A stretch of 64,000 nucleotides of DNA from Vibrio agarilyticus (lineage in GTDB: Bacteria; Pseudomonadota; Gammaproteobacteria; Enterobacterales; Vibrionaceae). The notes beneath the pieces are model-generated. The model made no database searches, was not told the origin of the DNA, and saw nothing but the letters and a program-made list of their open reading frames with translations. Below, in pieces: positions 37,859-46,993 of this stretch (the stretch's first letter is position 1; every line of letters begins with the position of its first letter). Location: the NCBI RefSeq assembly GCF_012641465.1, contig NZ_JABAIK010000017.1, positions 22,778-86,777 of the forward strand, given 5' to 3'. A program made the position numbers and the translations under genes.

Positions 37859-39136
37859 ATGAAAATCGATTCAAATAGAGTGGCAATGGGTAAAGTATGC
37901 TTGATGTACTTCTTTTATAATTTTTTTTGGTCATTAAGTTCAGGCTCCCTATTTGCTGTTTGGTTGAACGATAGAGTGGGTATTGACGGCTCACAGATTG
38001 GTGTTTTATTTGGTTTGCAAACGGGTATTGCTGTCCTTTTTAAGCCTGCGATGGGTTATATGATGGATAAGTTAGGTTTACGAAAGCACCTACTCTACTT
38101 TATTTCAATCCTTTCTATTCTAATTGGCCCATTTTATATTTATGTTTACGGCCCTCTTTTAAGTCAGGAGTCTACATTTGCAGCAGGGATTATTGTTGGT
38201 GCAGTTTACCTTGGTATGTTATTTCAAGCAGGTAGCGGTGTTATCGCATCATATTCTGATCGCTTCGCACGTTGTCATAGCAACGATTTTGGTCTTGTGA
38301 ATGGATTCGGTATTGCTGCATGGGGTGTATCTGCCATTCTTGCTGGATTTCTTTATAATATAGACCCTGATCTTATCTTTGTTGCGTGCAGTGTTTCAGC
38401 CGTAATTATGTTAATATTTGCACTGTCGTTAAAAGTGAAGCATCTAGATGATGTAGATAATGATGTACTATCGGCAGAAAAAATTCAGCGAGAGGATGTC
38501 CTTAAACTGTTAAGAAATCCCAAAATGTGGGCATTTATGACCTACGCTGGGACGATATCGGTTGTATTTTGGACATCAATGACTCAGTTTACACGCTACT
38601 TTATCAGCTTCTTCCCTAGCCAAGATGAAGGCATCACGTTTAGTTCTAATATGGATGGTTTGACTGCTGTTTTTCTATTTATTTTTAGTGCTTGCGTTCC
38701 TTTCATTATCAAAAAAATAGGTGCTAAAGGCAGTTTGATCTTAACGGCTTTCGGCATAACAGCTTGCTTGCTGACCATTGGATATGCAGGGCTAGGTGAG
38801 AAAAGTCTTGTTCTAGCAGTAATAGCTAAAATCCTATTTGGTATTGTAAACCCACTTTTGATCGTTTCGACTTTTGCGTATATAGCAGAGCAGTTTGACA
38901 AAAAAGTGAACTCATTTACTTATATGTTTGGCTTCCAAGTTGTTAATAATATAATGACCGCAATAGCATCACCAATCATGGGGAACATGTATGATACACA
39001 TGGATTTCCGATGAGCTATATATACTTTGGGCTATTCTCATTATGCGCAACGATTCTCGCCTTCTTTACTCTAAGTTCAAAATTAAATGTGGAAATGAAA
39101 GAAGAAATTTTGCATCAAGAAACTACAACTGCATAA
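37859..39136 (+). CDS. LacY-family oligosaccharide:H+ symporter (MFS)
   Basis: A 425-residue permease with about twelve membrane spans. The LacY-type start YFFYNFFWSLSSGSLFAVWL, the loop MGYMMDKLGLRKHL and FQAGSGVIASYSDRFAR fit the oligosaccharide:H+ symporter family. It probably imports neoagaro-oligosaccharides across the inner membrane after LamB-type porin passage. I chose the ATG at 37859 (after GGAGAT); the frame opens 47 codons earlier, but that part does not look like MFS and overlaps the operator-like site. It is followed 15 bp later by the small P-loop gene, so these form an operon. Confidence 0.85.
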   Translation: MKIDSNRVAMGKVCLMYFFYNFFWSLSSGSLFAVWLNDRVGIDGSQIGVLFGLQTGIAVLFKPAMGYMMDKLGLRKHLLYFISILSILIGPFYIYVYGPLLSQESTFAAGIIVGAVYLGMLFQAGSGVIASYSDRFARCHSNDFGLVNGFGIAAWGVSAILAGFLYNIDPDLIFVACSVSAVIMLIFALSLKVKHLDDVDNDVLSAEKIQREDVLKLLRNPKMWAFMTYAGTISVVFWTSMTQFTRYFISFFPSQDEGITFSSNMDGLTAVFLFIFSACVPFIIKKIGAKGSLILTAFGITACLLTIGYAGLGEKSLVLAVIAKILFGIVNPLLIVSTFAYIAEQFDKKVNSFTYMFGFQVVNNIMTAIASPIMGNMYDTHGFPMSYIYFGLFSLCATILAFFTLSSKLNVEMKEEILHQETTTA

Positions 39137-39151
39137 TGGAGATATGCTGAG

Positions 39152-39553
39152 ATGAAACATTTGTATATTGTTAGAGGACCATTTGGTACAGGTAAGACCG
39201 AGTTTGCAAAATCATTGTCAGAAAATGTAATCTCCTGTTGGGACTATTATGCACAATACGGAGAGAACAAATGGAATGAGAAATTAAAGCCACATGCAGA
39301 TGAATATTGCAGAAATAGTGTATTGAATTTGATGAAAAAGAATGAGTGTAAAATATTCGTTACTAATTCTTTTTCTAAGAACAGTGACTTATCATATTAT
39401 TATGAACTGGCTGAAGTTCATGGATACAAGGTGTTCTCTTTGGTTATGGATTGTCGTGATACAGAGTCTTATAAGCGTGATGCTCCTCAAGACGTTATTT
39501 TAAAACAAATCATTAATATTAAAAACAACGTCCCATTCCATCAAGGATTTTGA
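39152..39553 (+). CDS. Small P-loop NTPase/kinase-like protein of unknown role
   Basis: The 133 residues start with a Walker A motif (RGPFGTGKTEFAKSL, about residues 8-22). A strand containing CKIFVTNSF and a later LVMDC resemble the core of small AAA_33/zeta-toxin-like nucleotide kinases, but the protein is short and I see no complete lid. It is coupled to the LacY-type permease (15-bp gap), which suggests a role linked to sugar uptake, for example a sugar or nucleotide kinase. No specific function can be assigned. Confidence 0.7.
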   Translation: MKHLYIVRGPFGTGKTEFAKSLSENVISCWDYYAQYGENKWNEKLKPHADEYCRNSVLNLMKKNECKIFVTNSFSKNSDLSYYYELAEVHGYKVFSLVMDCRDTESYKRDAPQDVILKQIINIKNNVPFHQGF

Positions 39554-39562
39554 TGGTTAAGT

Positions 39563-39598
39563 GAGGTTGGCTAAATTTCCTCTCTTAAGGCCAACCTC
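39563..39598 (+). terminator. Stem-loop after the P-loop gene
   Basis: GAGGTTGGC pairs with GCCAACCTC across an 18-nt loop. A weak following T-tract makes termination moderately likely. The remaining gap to 40059 (about 460 bp) shows only TTGG half-sites near 39951-39990 and no gene. Confidence 0.55.
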
Positions 39599-40059
39599 CC
39601 ATATCTTTATCAAATAGCTCAAATTCTATTTAATAATTAAAATTTGTTGATGTATCTTCCGCATCACGTCTACACTATACCTCGAATCACTAATATCAAT
39701 TTCAGAGCTGCCCACATTCATGTTTCCAGGGCAGATGCATACTTTGTTTGTTAATTAAACAGTATGTTAGCTAGCTTAAGATCTGATTTATTTCCTGTTT
39801 CAACATCCCGAAATAAGTAAGCACAAAGACGCAAATTCCGATCAAACTGCCTGCGTGTTGAGCGATTTAGTTAGTATGGTTTAACTCTATTCTCACTTCC
39901 AATGGCATCTGTTAACCAGTGTATCTAATAAAATAGTGATTTTTATCTCATTGGCCTTAATTGGTATGATGAATATCTCAAATTGGATGGTTAATTGTTG
40001 TCTTTCGGTGCCCCGGCGTGAAATGATCTCGGTGTTTTTTCAACGTGGAATATAAAGCA

Positions 40060-43000
40060 ATGAATCAATACATAAAACGAAGTGCGATTTGCTTAGCTAT
40101 AGCTGGAGTGCTAGTGGCTTGTAATAGTGACACCAATTCATCATCAGAAGAATTACCAATACCAACTGTAGGAATCACTCCTGGTGATGTTTCTGATGTA
40201 ACGCCTTTAAAAATAGAAAAAGGTAAAACTGTACTGCTCGATTATGAGCCAAGTTCTGATGTCGAGACTTTGCTTCTTACGGTAGAAACCGAAGAACCTT
40301 TTGAAGTTTTATCTATTTACCGAGTTGATGAAGATAGCGTCGTGACGATGAGTGGCGATAATGCTGAACCTCAAAAGAAAATATTGGTGGACAATTTAGA
40401 TATTCCTGAAAAAGGTATTAACATATTGCAACTTTTGGTTAACTTTTCTGATACTGAGAATATTAAGTTAGAAGTCGCAGCTCGCAATGGAGCTATAAAG
40501 ATTACCAAGATGGAGTTTGGTGCACCGGAAAATGCAGTGACTTTTCCTCTGTTTAGAGATATATCTGAGCAGGTAGGCTTACCAGAAGAAATCACTTATA
40601 AATATGGTGGTCCGTCTGTTGGCGATGTGGATGGTGACGGTGACTACGATTTTGTACTCAATAATCATAACTACGTTTCGCCACAAATGATTATAAATAA
40701 TGGATTATCTGCTAATATTGTAGAAACTAAACTTTATGGTGATCAAGCGCGTGACTATCATGGAACTGCTCTTGGAGACTACGATAATGATGGCGACCTT
40801 GATGTTATCGTTGCTTTTGGTGGCGCTAATGGTACCAACCCAAGTTCTTATGAACTATTAAGAAACGACGGTAATAATGTTTACACTATTATCTCTCCGA
40901 CTGATTCGGGGATCAAGGAACCATCGAGAGGACGTGCGCCAAGATTTATTGACTTTAATCAGGATGGATTTTTAGATTTGGTGATGATCAACGCCAAAAC
41001 AGATCTTCCAGACTATAAATATCCTCAGCAACATTTCTATAAAAATCTAGGCCCCGAACATGATTATAGATTCGAATGGGTCTCAATGCCAGGTATCGAT
41101 AGTGCTTCTTCTGAGCGAGTGCTAGTGTTTGACTACGATAATGACAACATTGATGACATGCTGTTTATTTCGCCACCAAGTTTATGGCGAGGAACGGGTT
41201 CTGGCTTCGAAGATAAATCTGATATGTTGCCTGATGAGGTTCGTGCATATTGGGATATTCAGGCAGCGACAAATATTGATGTTGATAACAATGGGCGCCA
41301 AGATATATATTTAGCTCGTGGCTTACCGGAATATCAGTTATCTAAAAAGTCTGCGGACTTTGATGCTAATGCTAAAACTCTAGATATACGTGATGATGGT
41401 GAGACGGGCAAAACAGCGATTGAGTTTAGTTCAGAGGGTGATATCCATATGAGTGAACTAAATTTAACTTATCGCCAATATAATGATGGTTATCCAATTT
41501 ACTTAGGCGCTGATGCCAAAGTGACTTGGATGTATGCTACAGGCTTTCAAATAAGCCAAGAGCACCCAGACATGAAACTTGCACCTAAAGAGTATACTTT
41601 TACCAAGGCTGAAGCTGCTGGTTTCCCTGAAGTACGTGATCAAAATGGTATCTATCTTGGTTATGTTGATGGTAAATGGCAGATGGAGTGGGTGAGAACT
41701 CAAAATGTGTACTGGAATATCAGTTTTTCACTCGAAGAGGTTGAAGATCTGGTTTATAAAGGCTGGGAACCACAAAATCGAAATCGCCAAGATTATTTGC
41801 TCATGTTTGATGAAGTTGAAGGTAAATTTGTTGATAGAGCAGAACAATGGCAGATCCCACTGGGTGGTAATCATTGGGGCGTTACCCGAGGTGATTTTAA
41901 CAATGACGGGAATGAAGACCTCTTTATCCATCGTTTTGGCCAGCTGAAAGAGCGTATTGCGGATCTTTTGCTTATCAATGATGGTAAACGTTTTCATATA
42001 ACTACAACCCACGGAGCACATAGCGATACTGATTCTGGTCATGGTGATATGGGACAAGCGTTTGATTTTGATGGCGATGGTAAAGTGGATTTGTTGAACG
42101 GCAGTAATGAAGAAGGGAAATGGTATTTATATCGTAATATTACTGAAAACGTCGATAATCATATTAAAGTAGATGTTGGCTATAGTCCGAAAAATAATAT
42201 TGATCCCCTAGGTGCTATGATTGAGCTTAACACTAATGATGGTAAAACACTTTATCAAACGATTGGCTCAGCTGGTGAAGTATTCTCTCAAAGCGTTATG
42301 AATCTTGTACATATCGGTTTAGGTCAAGCGCAAGAGGCTAAGTCGATTAAAGTGATCTGGCGTAATGGTGAAACTCTTACTTTAAATGAGCCGACACAAG
42401 GGCATTATAAGACTGAAAGTAGTGACGACTTTATTGCTCCAAACCCAAGTGCCATTGAATTGGGACTAGTGGGTAAAACGTTAAAAGTCGGTGAGACCTA
42501 TCAGTTAAATCCAGTGCTTCAACCACTCAATGCAATTAATTCATTGACATATACTTCGTCTAATTCTGACGCAGTAAGTGTTGATGATAGCGGTTTGATT
42601 ACTGCATTACTTGATACAGAAACAGCAGTAGTGACTGTCAGTTCCATTGAAAACAGCTCTGTAACAGATAGTATTGAAATTAATGTTAGTAATGTTGCTA
42701 ATTATGTGACTCAGCTTGATATTGTGCAGCCAGCTAGTACCACAGTATATACTGGCGATGAACACGCTCTTCAACTTATCACTAAGTTGACTTTACAAAA
42801 TTCAGATGCATCAGCAAATGATAGTACTGTTACATGGACTTCATCTGATCCAACAGTTGCTACTGTTATTGAGGGCAAAGTAATTGGTTTGAAACGGGGC
42901 AATGTAACCATCACTGCTACTGCAAATGGTAGTGAGGTGGATGGTGCAGTTAAAGATACATTAGACCTGAGTATTGAGACCTTCGCAGCGATAAGTATAG

Positions 43001-43413
43001 ATTTGGATAACTATTGGAAATACCACACTAGAGCAAATCCAATTGATAAGAATATGGAGGTTACTTTTAGTTATCACGCAGGCTCTGGTACAAAAGTGAA
43101 AGAAGGTATTAGAATCTATCTTCGCAAGCTGGTAAAGGATAGTTGGGGTTTAGATAAAGATTATTCTGGTAGTAATGGGGTTCAATATGCCCTTGTGCCA
43201 AATACTGCCGGAACAGAGTCTGGAACGGTGACATATTCTTTACCTCTTCCGACTTATGCACAAGATGGGTTGGTTCCGACAGAGGAATTACCTGAAGATC
43301 GTTTTTATTATCTATTTTTAGAGATTATGACTGAAGCGGGTGCTACGAAAAACGTTGGCACGCAGCCTGTATGTATCACGCCTATTGGCGTGACTGCAGA
43401 ATGTGAAAAATAG
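40060..43413 (+). CDS. Large lipoprotein with FG-GAP/VCBS repeats, UnbV-type domain and Ig-like (BIG2) domains
   Basis: The 1117-residue product has a lipoprotein signal (AGVLVAC). Residues about 165-680 contain at least six Ca-binding-like Dx(D/N)xDGxxD repeats (DVDGDGDYD, DYDNDGDLD, DFNQDGFLD, DYDNDNIDD, DFNNDGNED, DFDGDGKVD) of a beta-propeller. An ASPIC/UnbV-like segment follows (about 715-780; LGAMIELNTNDGKTLYQ), then two BIG2-like domains (about 790-880 and 885-975) and an unrecognised C-terminal domain. It is likely a surface glycan-binding or adhesion protein rather than an enzyme. The ATG at 40060 is chosen because it begins the lipoprotein signal. A strong terminator follows. Confidence 0.82.
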   Translation: MNQYIKRSAICLAIAGVLVACNSDTNSSSEELPIPTVGITPGDVSDVTPLKIEKGKTVLLDYEPSSDVETLLLTVETEEPFEVLSIYRVDEDSVVTMSGDNAEPQKKILVDNLDIPEKGINILQLLVNFSDTENIKLEVAARNGAIKITKMEFGAPENAVTFPLFRDISEQVGLPEEITYKYGGPSVGDVDGDGDYDFVLNNHNYVSPQMIINNGLSANIVETKLYGDQARDYHGTALGDYDNDGDLDVIVAFGGANGTNPSSYELLRNDGNNVYTIISPTDSGIKEPSRGRAPRFIDFNQDGFLDLVMINAKTDLPDYKYPQQHFYKNLGPEHDYRFEWVSMPGIDSASSERVLVFDYDNDNIDDMLFISPPSLWRGTGSGFEDKSDMLPDEVRAYWDIQAATNIDVDNNGRQDIYLARGLPEYQLSKKSADFDANAKTLDIRDDGETGKTAIEFSSEGDIHMSELNLTYRQYNDGYPIYLGADAKVTWMYATGFQISQEHPDMKLAPKEYTFTKAEAAGFPEVRDQNGIYLGYVDGKWQMEWVRTQNVYWNISFSLEEVEDLVYKGWEPQNRNRQDYLLMFDEVEGKFVDRAEQWQIPLGGNHWGVTRGDFNNDGNEDLFIHRFGQLKERIADLLLINDGKRFHITTTHGAHSDTDSGHGDMGQAFDFDGDGKVDLLNGSNEEGKWYLYRNITENVDNHIKVDVGYSPKNNIDPLGAMIELNTNDGKTLYQTIGSAGEVFSQSVMNLVHIGLGQAQEAKSIKVIWRNGETLTLNEPTQGHYKTESSDDFIAPNPSAIELGLVGKTLKVGETYQLNPVLQPLNAINSLTYTSSNSDAVSVDDSGLITALLDTETAVVTVSSIENSSVTDSIEINVSNVANYVTQLDIVQPASTTVYTGDEHALQLITKLTLQNSDASANDSTVTWTSSDPTVATVIEGKVIGLKRGNVTITATANGSEVDGAVKDTLDLSIETFAAISIDLDNYWKYHTRANPIDKNMEVTFSYHAGSGTKVKEGIRIYLRKLVKDSWGLDKDYSGSNGVQYALVPNTAGTESGTVTYSLPLPTYAQDGLVPTEELPEDRFYYLFLEIMTEAGATKNVGTQPVCITPIGVTAECEK

Positions 43414-43434
43414 TAAGTTTTTAATATAAAAGAT

Positions 43435-43468
43435 AAAAAAGCCTTTAATATAGATTAAAGGCTTTTTT
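43435..43468 (+). terminator. Strong terminator after the FG-GAP lipoprotein
   Basis: AAAAAAGCCTTTAAT pairs perfectly with ATTAAAGGCTTTTTT across a 4-nt loop. Confidence 0.9.
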
Positions 43469-43597
43469 GTATCCAATGGCATGAATTGGGCATTTTTTTA
43501 ATTAGTCTTTCTGTAAGCGCGTCATAAAGCCCGCTTTCTAATCACCTAACACGAATAATAAGATCACGTCTCCAAACATGAGGAACGCCAACTACAT

Positions 43598-43972
43598 GCC
43601 AAACCGATACTGGACGAGTTGTACGAATGGATGACGACTCAACAAGTGATCGAATCGAGCCCGTTAGGCAAAGCGATAAAATGCACGTCGGTCGATGGCC
43701 GAAGCTCATCCGCTATATCGGCGATGGTCATTTATCGATGGACAATAATCGAGCTGAACGTGCAATTAAACCACTGATTATTGGCCGAAAAAAATTGTCT
43801 GTTCTCAACCAATTACAAAGGCGCGGATGCAAGCGCAATGCTTTACAGCATCGTCGAGACCGAAAAAGCCAATGGACGCATTCTCTATGATTACATGGTC
43901 AAGTGCATGAAAGAGCTTGCGAAAGCAGAGCCTGACATCGATGCGCTCCTGCCATGGAACTTTAAACATTAA
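43598..43972 (+). pseudogene. IS66-family transposase remnant (C-terminus, frameshifted)
   Basis: Pieces in different frames spell the IS66 TnpC C-terminus: AKPILDELYEWMTTQQV, then YIGDGHLSMDNNRAERAIKP, then TNYKGADASAMLYSIVETEK through LLPWNFKH. Frame changes occur near 43685-43695 and 43785. No N-terminal part or second ORF is present, so it is a decayed insertion between the FG-GAP gene and the YhcH-type gene. The region 43973-44359 beyond it shows no gene. Confidence 0.8.
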
Positions 43973-44359
43973 TAATGTCGCCCCGTGGGTTCATGGGGCG
44001 AGTACGTTTTTCTACTCTCTTCTGCGCAGTTATGTTAGTTCTATTTCTAAAGGTCATGACCTGATTGACTGCTTTGGATATGAGCATAAAAAAAGCTCTG
44101 AGAAATCTCAGAGCCCACCTAAAGTTGTTTGAATTTACAAGGGGATAACAATACTGGAGATATATTGCTCAAATTCAGACATAAGGGTGTAAAGTAGGTT
44201 CGAGAATCAATGTTAACCAATGGTGTTAATTTTGTCAACCTGTGCATGGTCAACTAAAGGTTGCTGTTCAACCCCTTTGCTCCCTAATGTTATGATATTT
44301 ATTGGTTTATGTTCCAATGGGCTGCATTTTTAATAACTTTACGTGCTGGAAATATGTTG

Positions 44360-44373
44360 TTTGGAAAACCAAA
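44360..44373. promoter_or_regulatory. Operator-like repeat TTTGG-AAAA-CCAAA
   Basis: Perfect 5-bp arms, 73 bp upstream of the YhcH-type start. A second site follows 22 bp downstream, about two helical turns. Confidence 0.6.
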
Positions 44374-44381
44374 TTGACACC

Positions 44382-44395
44382 TTTGGCTTGCCAAT
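44382..44395. promoter_or_regulatory. Operator-like repeat TTTGG-CTTG-CCAAT (second of a pair)
   Basis: The TTGG/CCAA core is perfect. It is spaced 22 bp from the 44360 site, which would place two bound dimers on the same DNA face. Confidence 0.6.
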
Positions 44396-44446
44396 TTTTG
44401 TGTGTAGTGTATTATTTCAATATGTACTTTATTATTGGAATATACG

Positions 44447-44905
44447 ATGTTTTTTGGAAATATTGATAAATTGGATTCTCTGCCTTTGTTAGAGTTACGT
44501 TATCGTAAATTGATTGAGGAAGCGTGGAAAATTGCGCAGAATGAGACACTAGGCAAATTCTCACTGAGTGAAAAAGATGCTTTTGTTATAATCGCTATGA
44601 GTGAGTGTGAGCCTAGAGAGCAGCGAAAAGCGGAAGTCCATCAGAGATATATTGATGTTCAAATACTAAAATCGGGTTGTGAAGAAATTGGATTTACAAA
44701 TGTATTACCACCTCAAATTGATATAAAGAATCCATTTGAAAATGATATTGTTTTTTTTGATCGTGTTAATAATGAAAAATTTATTAAACTAGATTCAAAA
44801 GATTTTGTTATTTTTTATCCTGGGCAAATTCACCGGCCTCTATGTGCAATAAAGGGGCAGTCAACTAAAGTTGAAAAAATCATAGTTAAAATTCCCATGT
44901 ACTAG
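44447..44905 (+). CDS. YhcH/YjgK/YiaL-family sugar-processing protein
   Basis: The 152-residue product has the family's conserved pieces: DAFVIIAMSECEPREQRKAEVHQRYIDVQ (metal-ligand Glu and His) and FVIFYPGQIHRPLCA. This cupin-like family accompanies sugar-acid and amino-sugar operons (yiaL, yhcH, ebgC) and probably acts on anomers or as an accessory isomerase/hydrolase. The ATG at 44447 is chosen; a TTG at 44435 is in frame. Two operator-like repeats upstream tie it to the agar regulon. A role in interconverting an agar-derived sugar is inference. Confidence 0.8.
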   Translation: MFFGNIDKLDSLPLLELRYRKLIEEAWKIAQNETLGKFSLSEKDAFVIIAMSECEPREQRKAEVHQRYIDVQILKSGCEEIGFTNVLPPQIDIKNPFENDIVFFDRVNNEKFIKLDSKDFVIFYPGQIHRPLCAIKGQSTKVEKIIVKIPMY

Positions 44906-45081
44906 GAATTTTTATATTTTTAGTTGATATATGTTATTTATATAGTCGCCTCTATTGATCGTGCAATGTTGTTCGCTCTTTCAAAATAGTTTATGCGCTG
45001 AGTGATTACTTGTAATTTCAGGTTGTTTCGATATTGGAGGCACTGATAGATAGTTAGATTCATTTATCAAAATCTCTTGAC

Positions 45082-45930
45082 TTAATTACGATACTCTAGT
45101 CTAAACTGTTGAGGCGTTTTCCCTGTAATTAGTTTAAATTGTCTATGAAAAAATGATAGGTTCTGATAACCAACCAAATCTGCTACTTGATCGACTTGTT
45201 TATTTGTGGCTACAAGTAGGCTACATGCTTGACTGATTCGATATTCATTCAAAAACTTAGTAAATGATTTTCCAAATGTACGAGAGAAATATTTGGAAAA
45301 TGACACAGGTGCCATGTTAGCTACACTGGCGATGTCTTCTGCGGTAATCACTCGGGTGTAATGACGGTTTACGTAATTCAGAATATCTTTAATTCTTTTG
45401 GAATTAGGTAAATTTTCTTTTAAATTACCACCGAAACCGATAGGCGTCCTATCTAACAAGCTAATCTCATATAACAGTTCCGTAAAAAGCCACATTCGCT
45501 TAAACGAGCTCAAGCGTTTTAATTGCTTGATTTTATTTGTCAATTCTTCATGTTCATTGGGGAGTATGAATTTAAATCCTGCATGACATGACTCAAGCAT
45601 TGATTTTATCGTGATGAATTCTGGTTTATTTAGCCAATCTCTTCCTAGGTAATTGTTATTCCACTGTACGAATATTGACTTTACGTGTTCGGCGTCTGAT
45701 GCATTACTTTTCCAGCAATGAGGAATGTTAGGTGCAATTAATACGAGTTCCTTGGGCGTAAAATATCTTACTTCATTTCCTGTATAGGCTATGCCATTGC
45801 CTTCAATAATAAAAGTCAATTCCCATTGAGGGTGATAATGCCAGGGGAAAGAAAAGGATATTTTGTCATATGTACCAAAAAATAATGACTGCTCATTGTT
45901 GTTTGCTATGTGCTCTAGGATAGGCTTCAT
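45082..45930 (-). CDS. AraC-family transcriptional regulator
   Basis: The 282-residue product has an N-terminal cupin sensor (about 15-110; FSFPWHYHPQWELTFIIEGNG, with HYH metal or ligand residues) and a C-terminal double helix-turn-helix (about 180-280; ITAEDIASVANMAPVSFSKYFSRTFG and VADLVGYQNLSFFHRQFK). It diverges from the kinase-isomerase-aldolase operon at 46075, with a 144-bp gap, so it is the obvious activator of that operon, probably responding to its sugar substrate. Confidence 0.88.
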   Translation of the reverse strand: MKPILEHIANNNEQSLFFGTYDKISFSFPWHYHPQWELTFIIEGNGIAYTGNEVRYFTPKELVLIAPNIPHCWKSNASDAEHVKSIFVQWNNNYLGRDWLNKPEFITIKSMLESCHAGFKFILPNEHEELTNKIKQLKRLSSFKRMWLFTELLYEISLLDRTPIGFGGNLKENLPNSKRIKDILNYVNRHYTRVITAEDIASVANMAPVSFSKYFSRTFGKSFTKFLNEYRISQACSLLVATNKQVDQVADLVGYQNLSFFHRQFKLITGKTPQQFRLEYRN

Positions 45931-46074
45931 TACTTACGTTAAAATTTGTAAATTAATAATTGCTTTTATTATACAGCTAAAATAGTACATGTTGCATCAA
46001 AAAAAGTATTCACGCGTTATCAGTGTCTTTCGTTACCATCTAGTTTAAATAAGAAATCTATTTTGAGGATAAAG

Positions 46075-46980
46075 ATGCAGTTTGACGTTTTAGTTTCTGG
46101 TCTTAACGTTGTCGATTTGCTAGTAATAGTACCAAATTCCGTTTCAAAAGGTCGAAAGCATGAAATCGATAACATAATTATTCAAGGCGGTGCACCAGCA
46201 GGTAATGGAGCTTGCGGCATGTCCGCACTCGGCTTAAAAACCAGCTTTTTAGGCTTTATTGGTGATAATGTCCAAAGTGCTATTGCAAGGGCTGAGTTCA
46301 GTCGTTTCAATGTTGACACTAGTTTATTAATTAAAGACCCTAAAATAGTACCTGCTACAGCTCTTGTTGAAGTTGATTCCAGTTCAGGTGAACGTACAGT
46401 ATTCTACTCTACTAAAGGATATCGGCCGCTTGGTCCTAATGATATAAAGCCAGAATGGCTTGACAGGACAAAACTTCTTTATGTAGACGGGTATGACCTT
46501 GAAGGGAATATCGAGCTTTTACGCATAGCACAGCAAAAAGGTGTTCCATCAATTTTAGATGTGGAAGCTGGCGACCCAAGTAAGCTTTTAAAAATGATAC
46601 AGTTAGGTAATCATGTCATTCTTCCTCTCGAAGCTGCTCAAACACTTACCACACGTAAAAACCCAATTGATTGTTTAAAAAAGTTAGCGACTGAAACTCA
46701 CGCTCAATTGATTATTACTGATGGCGCGAACGGGAGTTGGGCATTGGCTGGCGATGAAATTATTACTCAGCCGTGTTACGAAGTCGCCGTTGTTGACACC
46801 ACAGGGTGTGGTGATGCTTACCATGCGGCCTACGCTTACGCGCTTCTTAAAAATTATTCTCTACCAAAACGCATGGAATTTGCCTCTGCCTTTGCCGCAA
46901 TTGTTGCAACGCATTTTGGTGGTCGTTCTTATTTTCCAAATGAAGAAGAAGTAAAAATATTTATCCAAAATCACCAGTAA
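46075..46980 (+). CDS. PfkB-family carbohydrate kinase
   Basis: Ribokinase-fold kinase of 301 residues. GGAPAGNGACGMSALG near residue 40 and DTTGCGDAYHAAYA with catalytic D247 are the two PfkB signatures. It is followed by an isomerase (13-bp gap) and an aldolase (14-bp gap), the order of reactions for isomerise-phosphorylate-cleave sugar use. It differs in sequence from the KDG-type kinase at 3090. The ATG at 46075 follows GAGGAT; a TTG at 46063 is in frame. Likely substrate is the ketose made by the isomerase. Confidence 0.83.
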   Translation: MQFDVLVSGLNVVDLLVIVPNSVSKGRKHEIDNIIIQGGAPAGNGACGMSALGLKTSFLGFIGDNVQSAIARAEFSRFNVDTSLLIKDPKIVPATALVEVDSSSGERTVFYSTKGYRPLGPNDIKPEWLDRTKLLYVDGYDLEGNIELLRIAQQKGVPSILDVEAGDPSKLLKMIQLGNHVILPLEAAQTLTTRKNPIDCLKKLATETHAQLIITDGANGSWALAGDEIITQPCYEVAVVDTTGCGDAYHAAYAYALLKNYSLPKRMEFASAFAAIVATHFGGRSYFPNEEEVKIFIQNHQ

Positions 46981-46993
46981 TAGGCAAAAATAT

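Noticed and set aside
39981-39994. ATTGGATGGTTAAT before the FG-GAP lipoprotein as an operator
   Set aside because: The right arm matches only partly; kept as a half-site and not listed as a feature.
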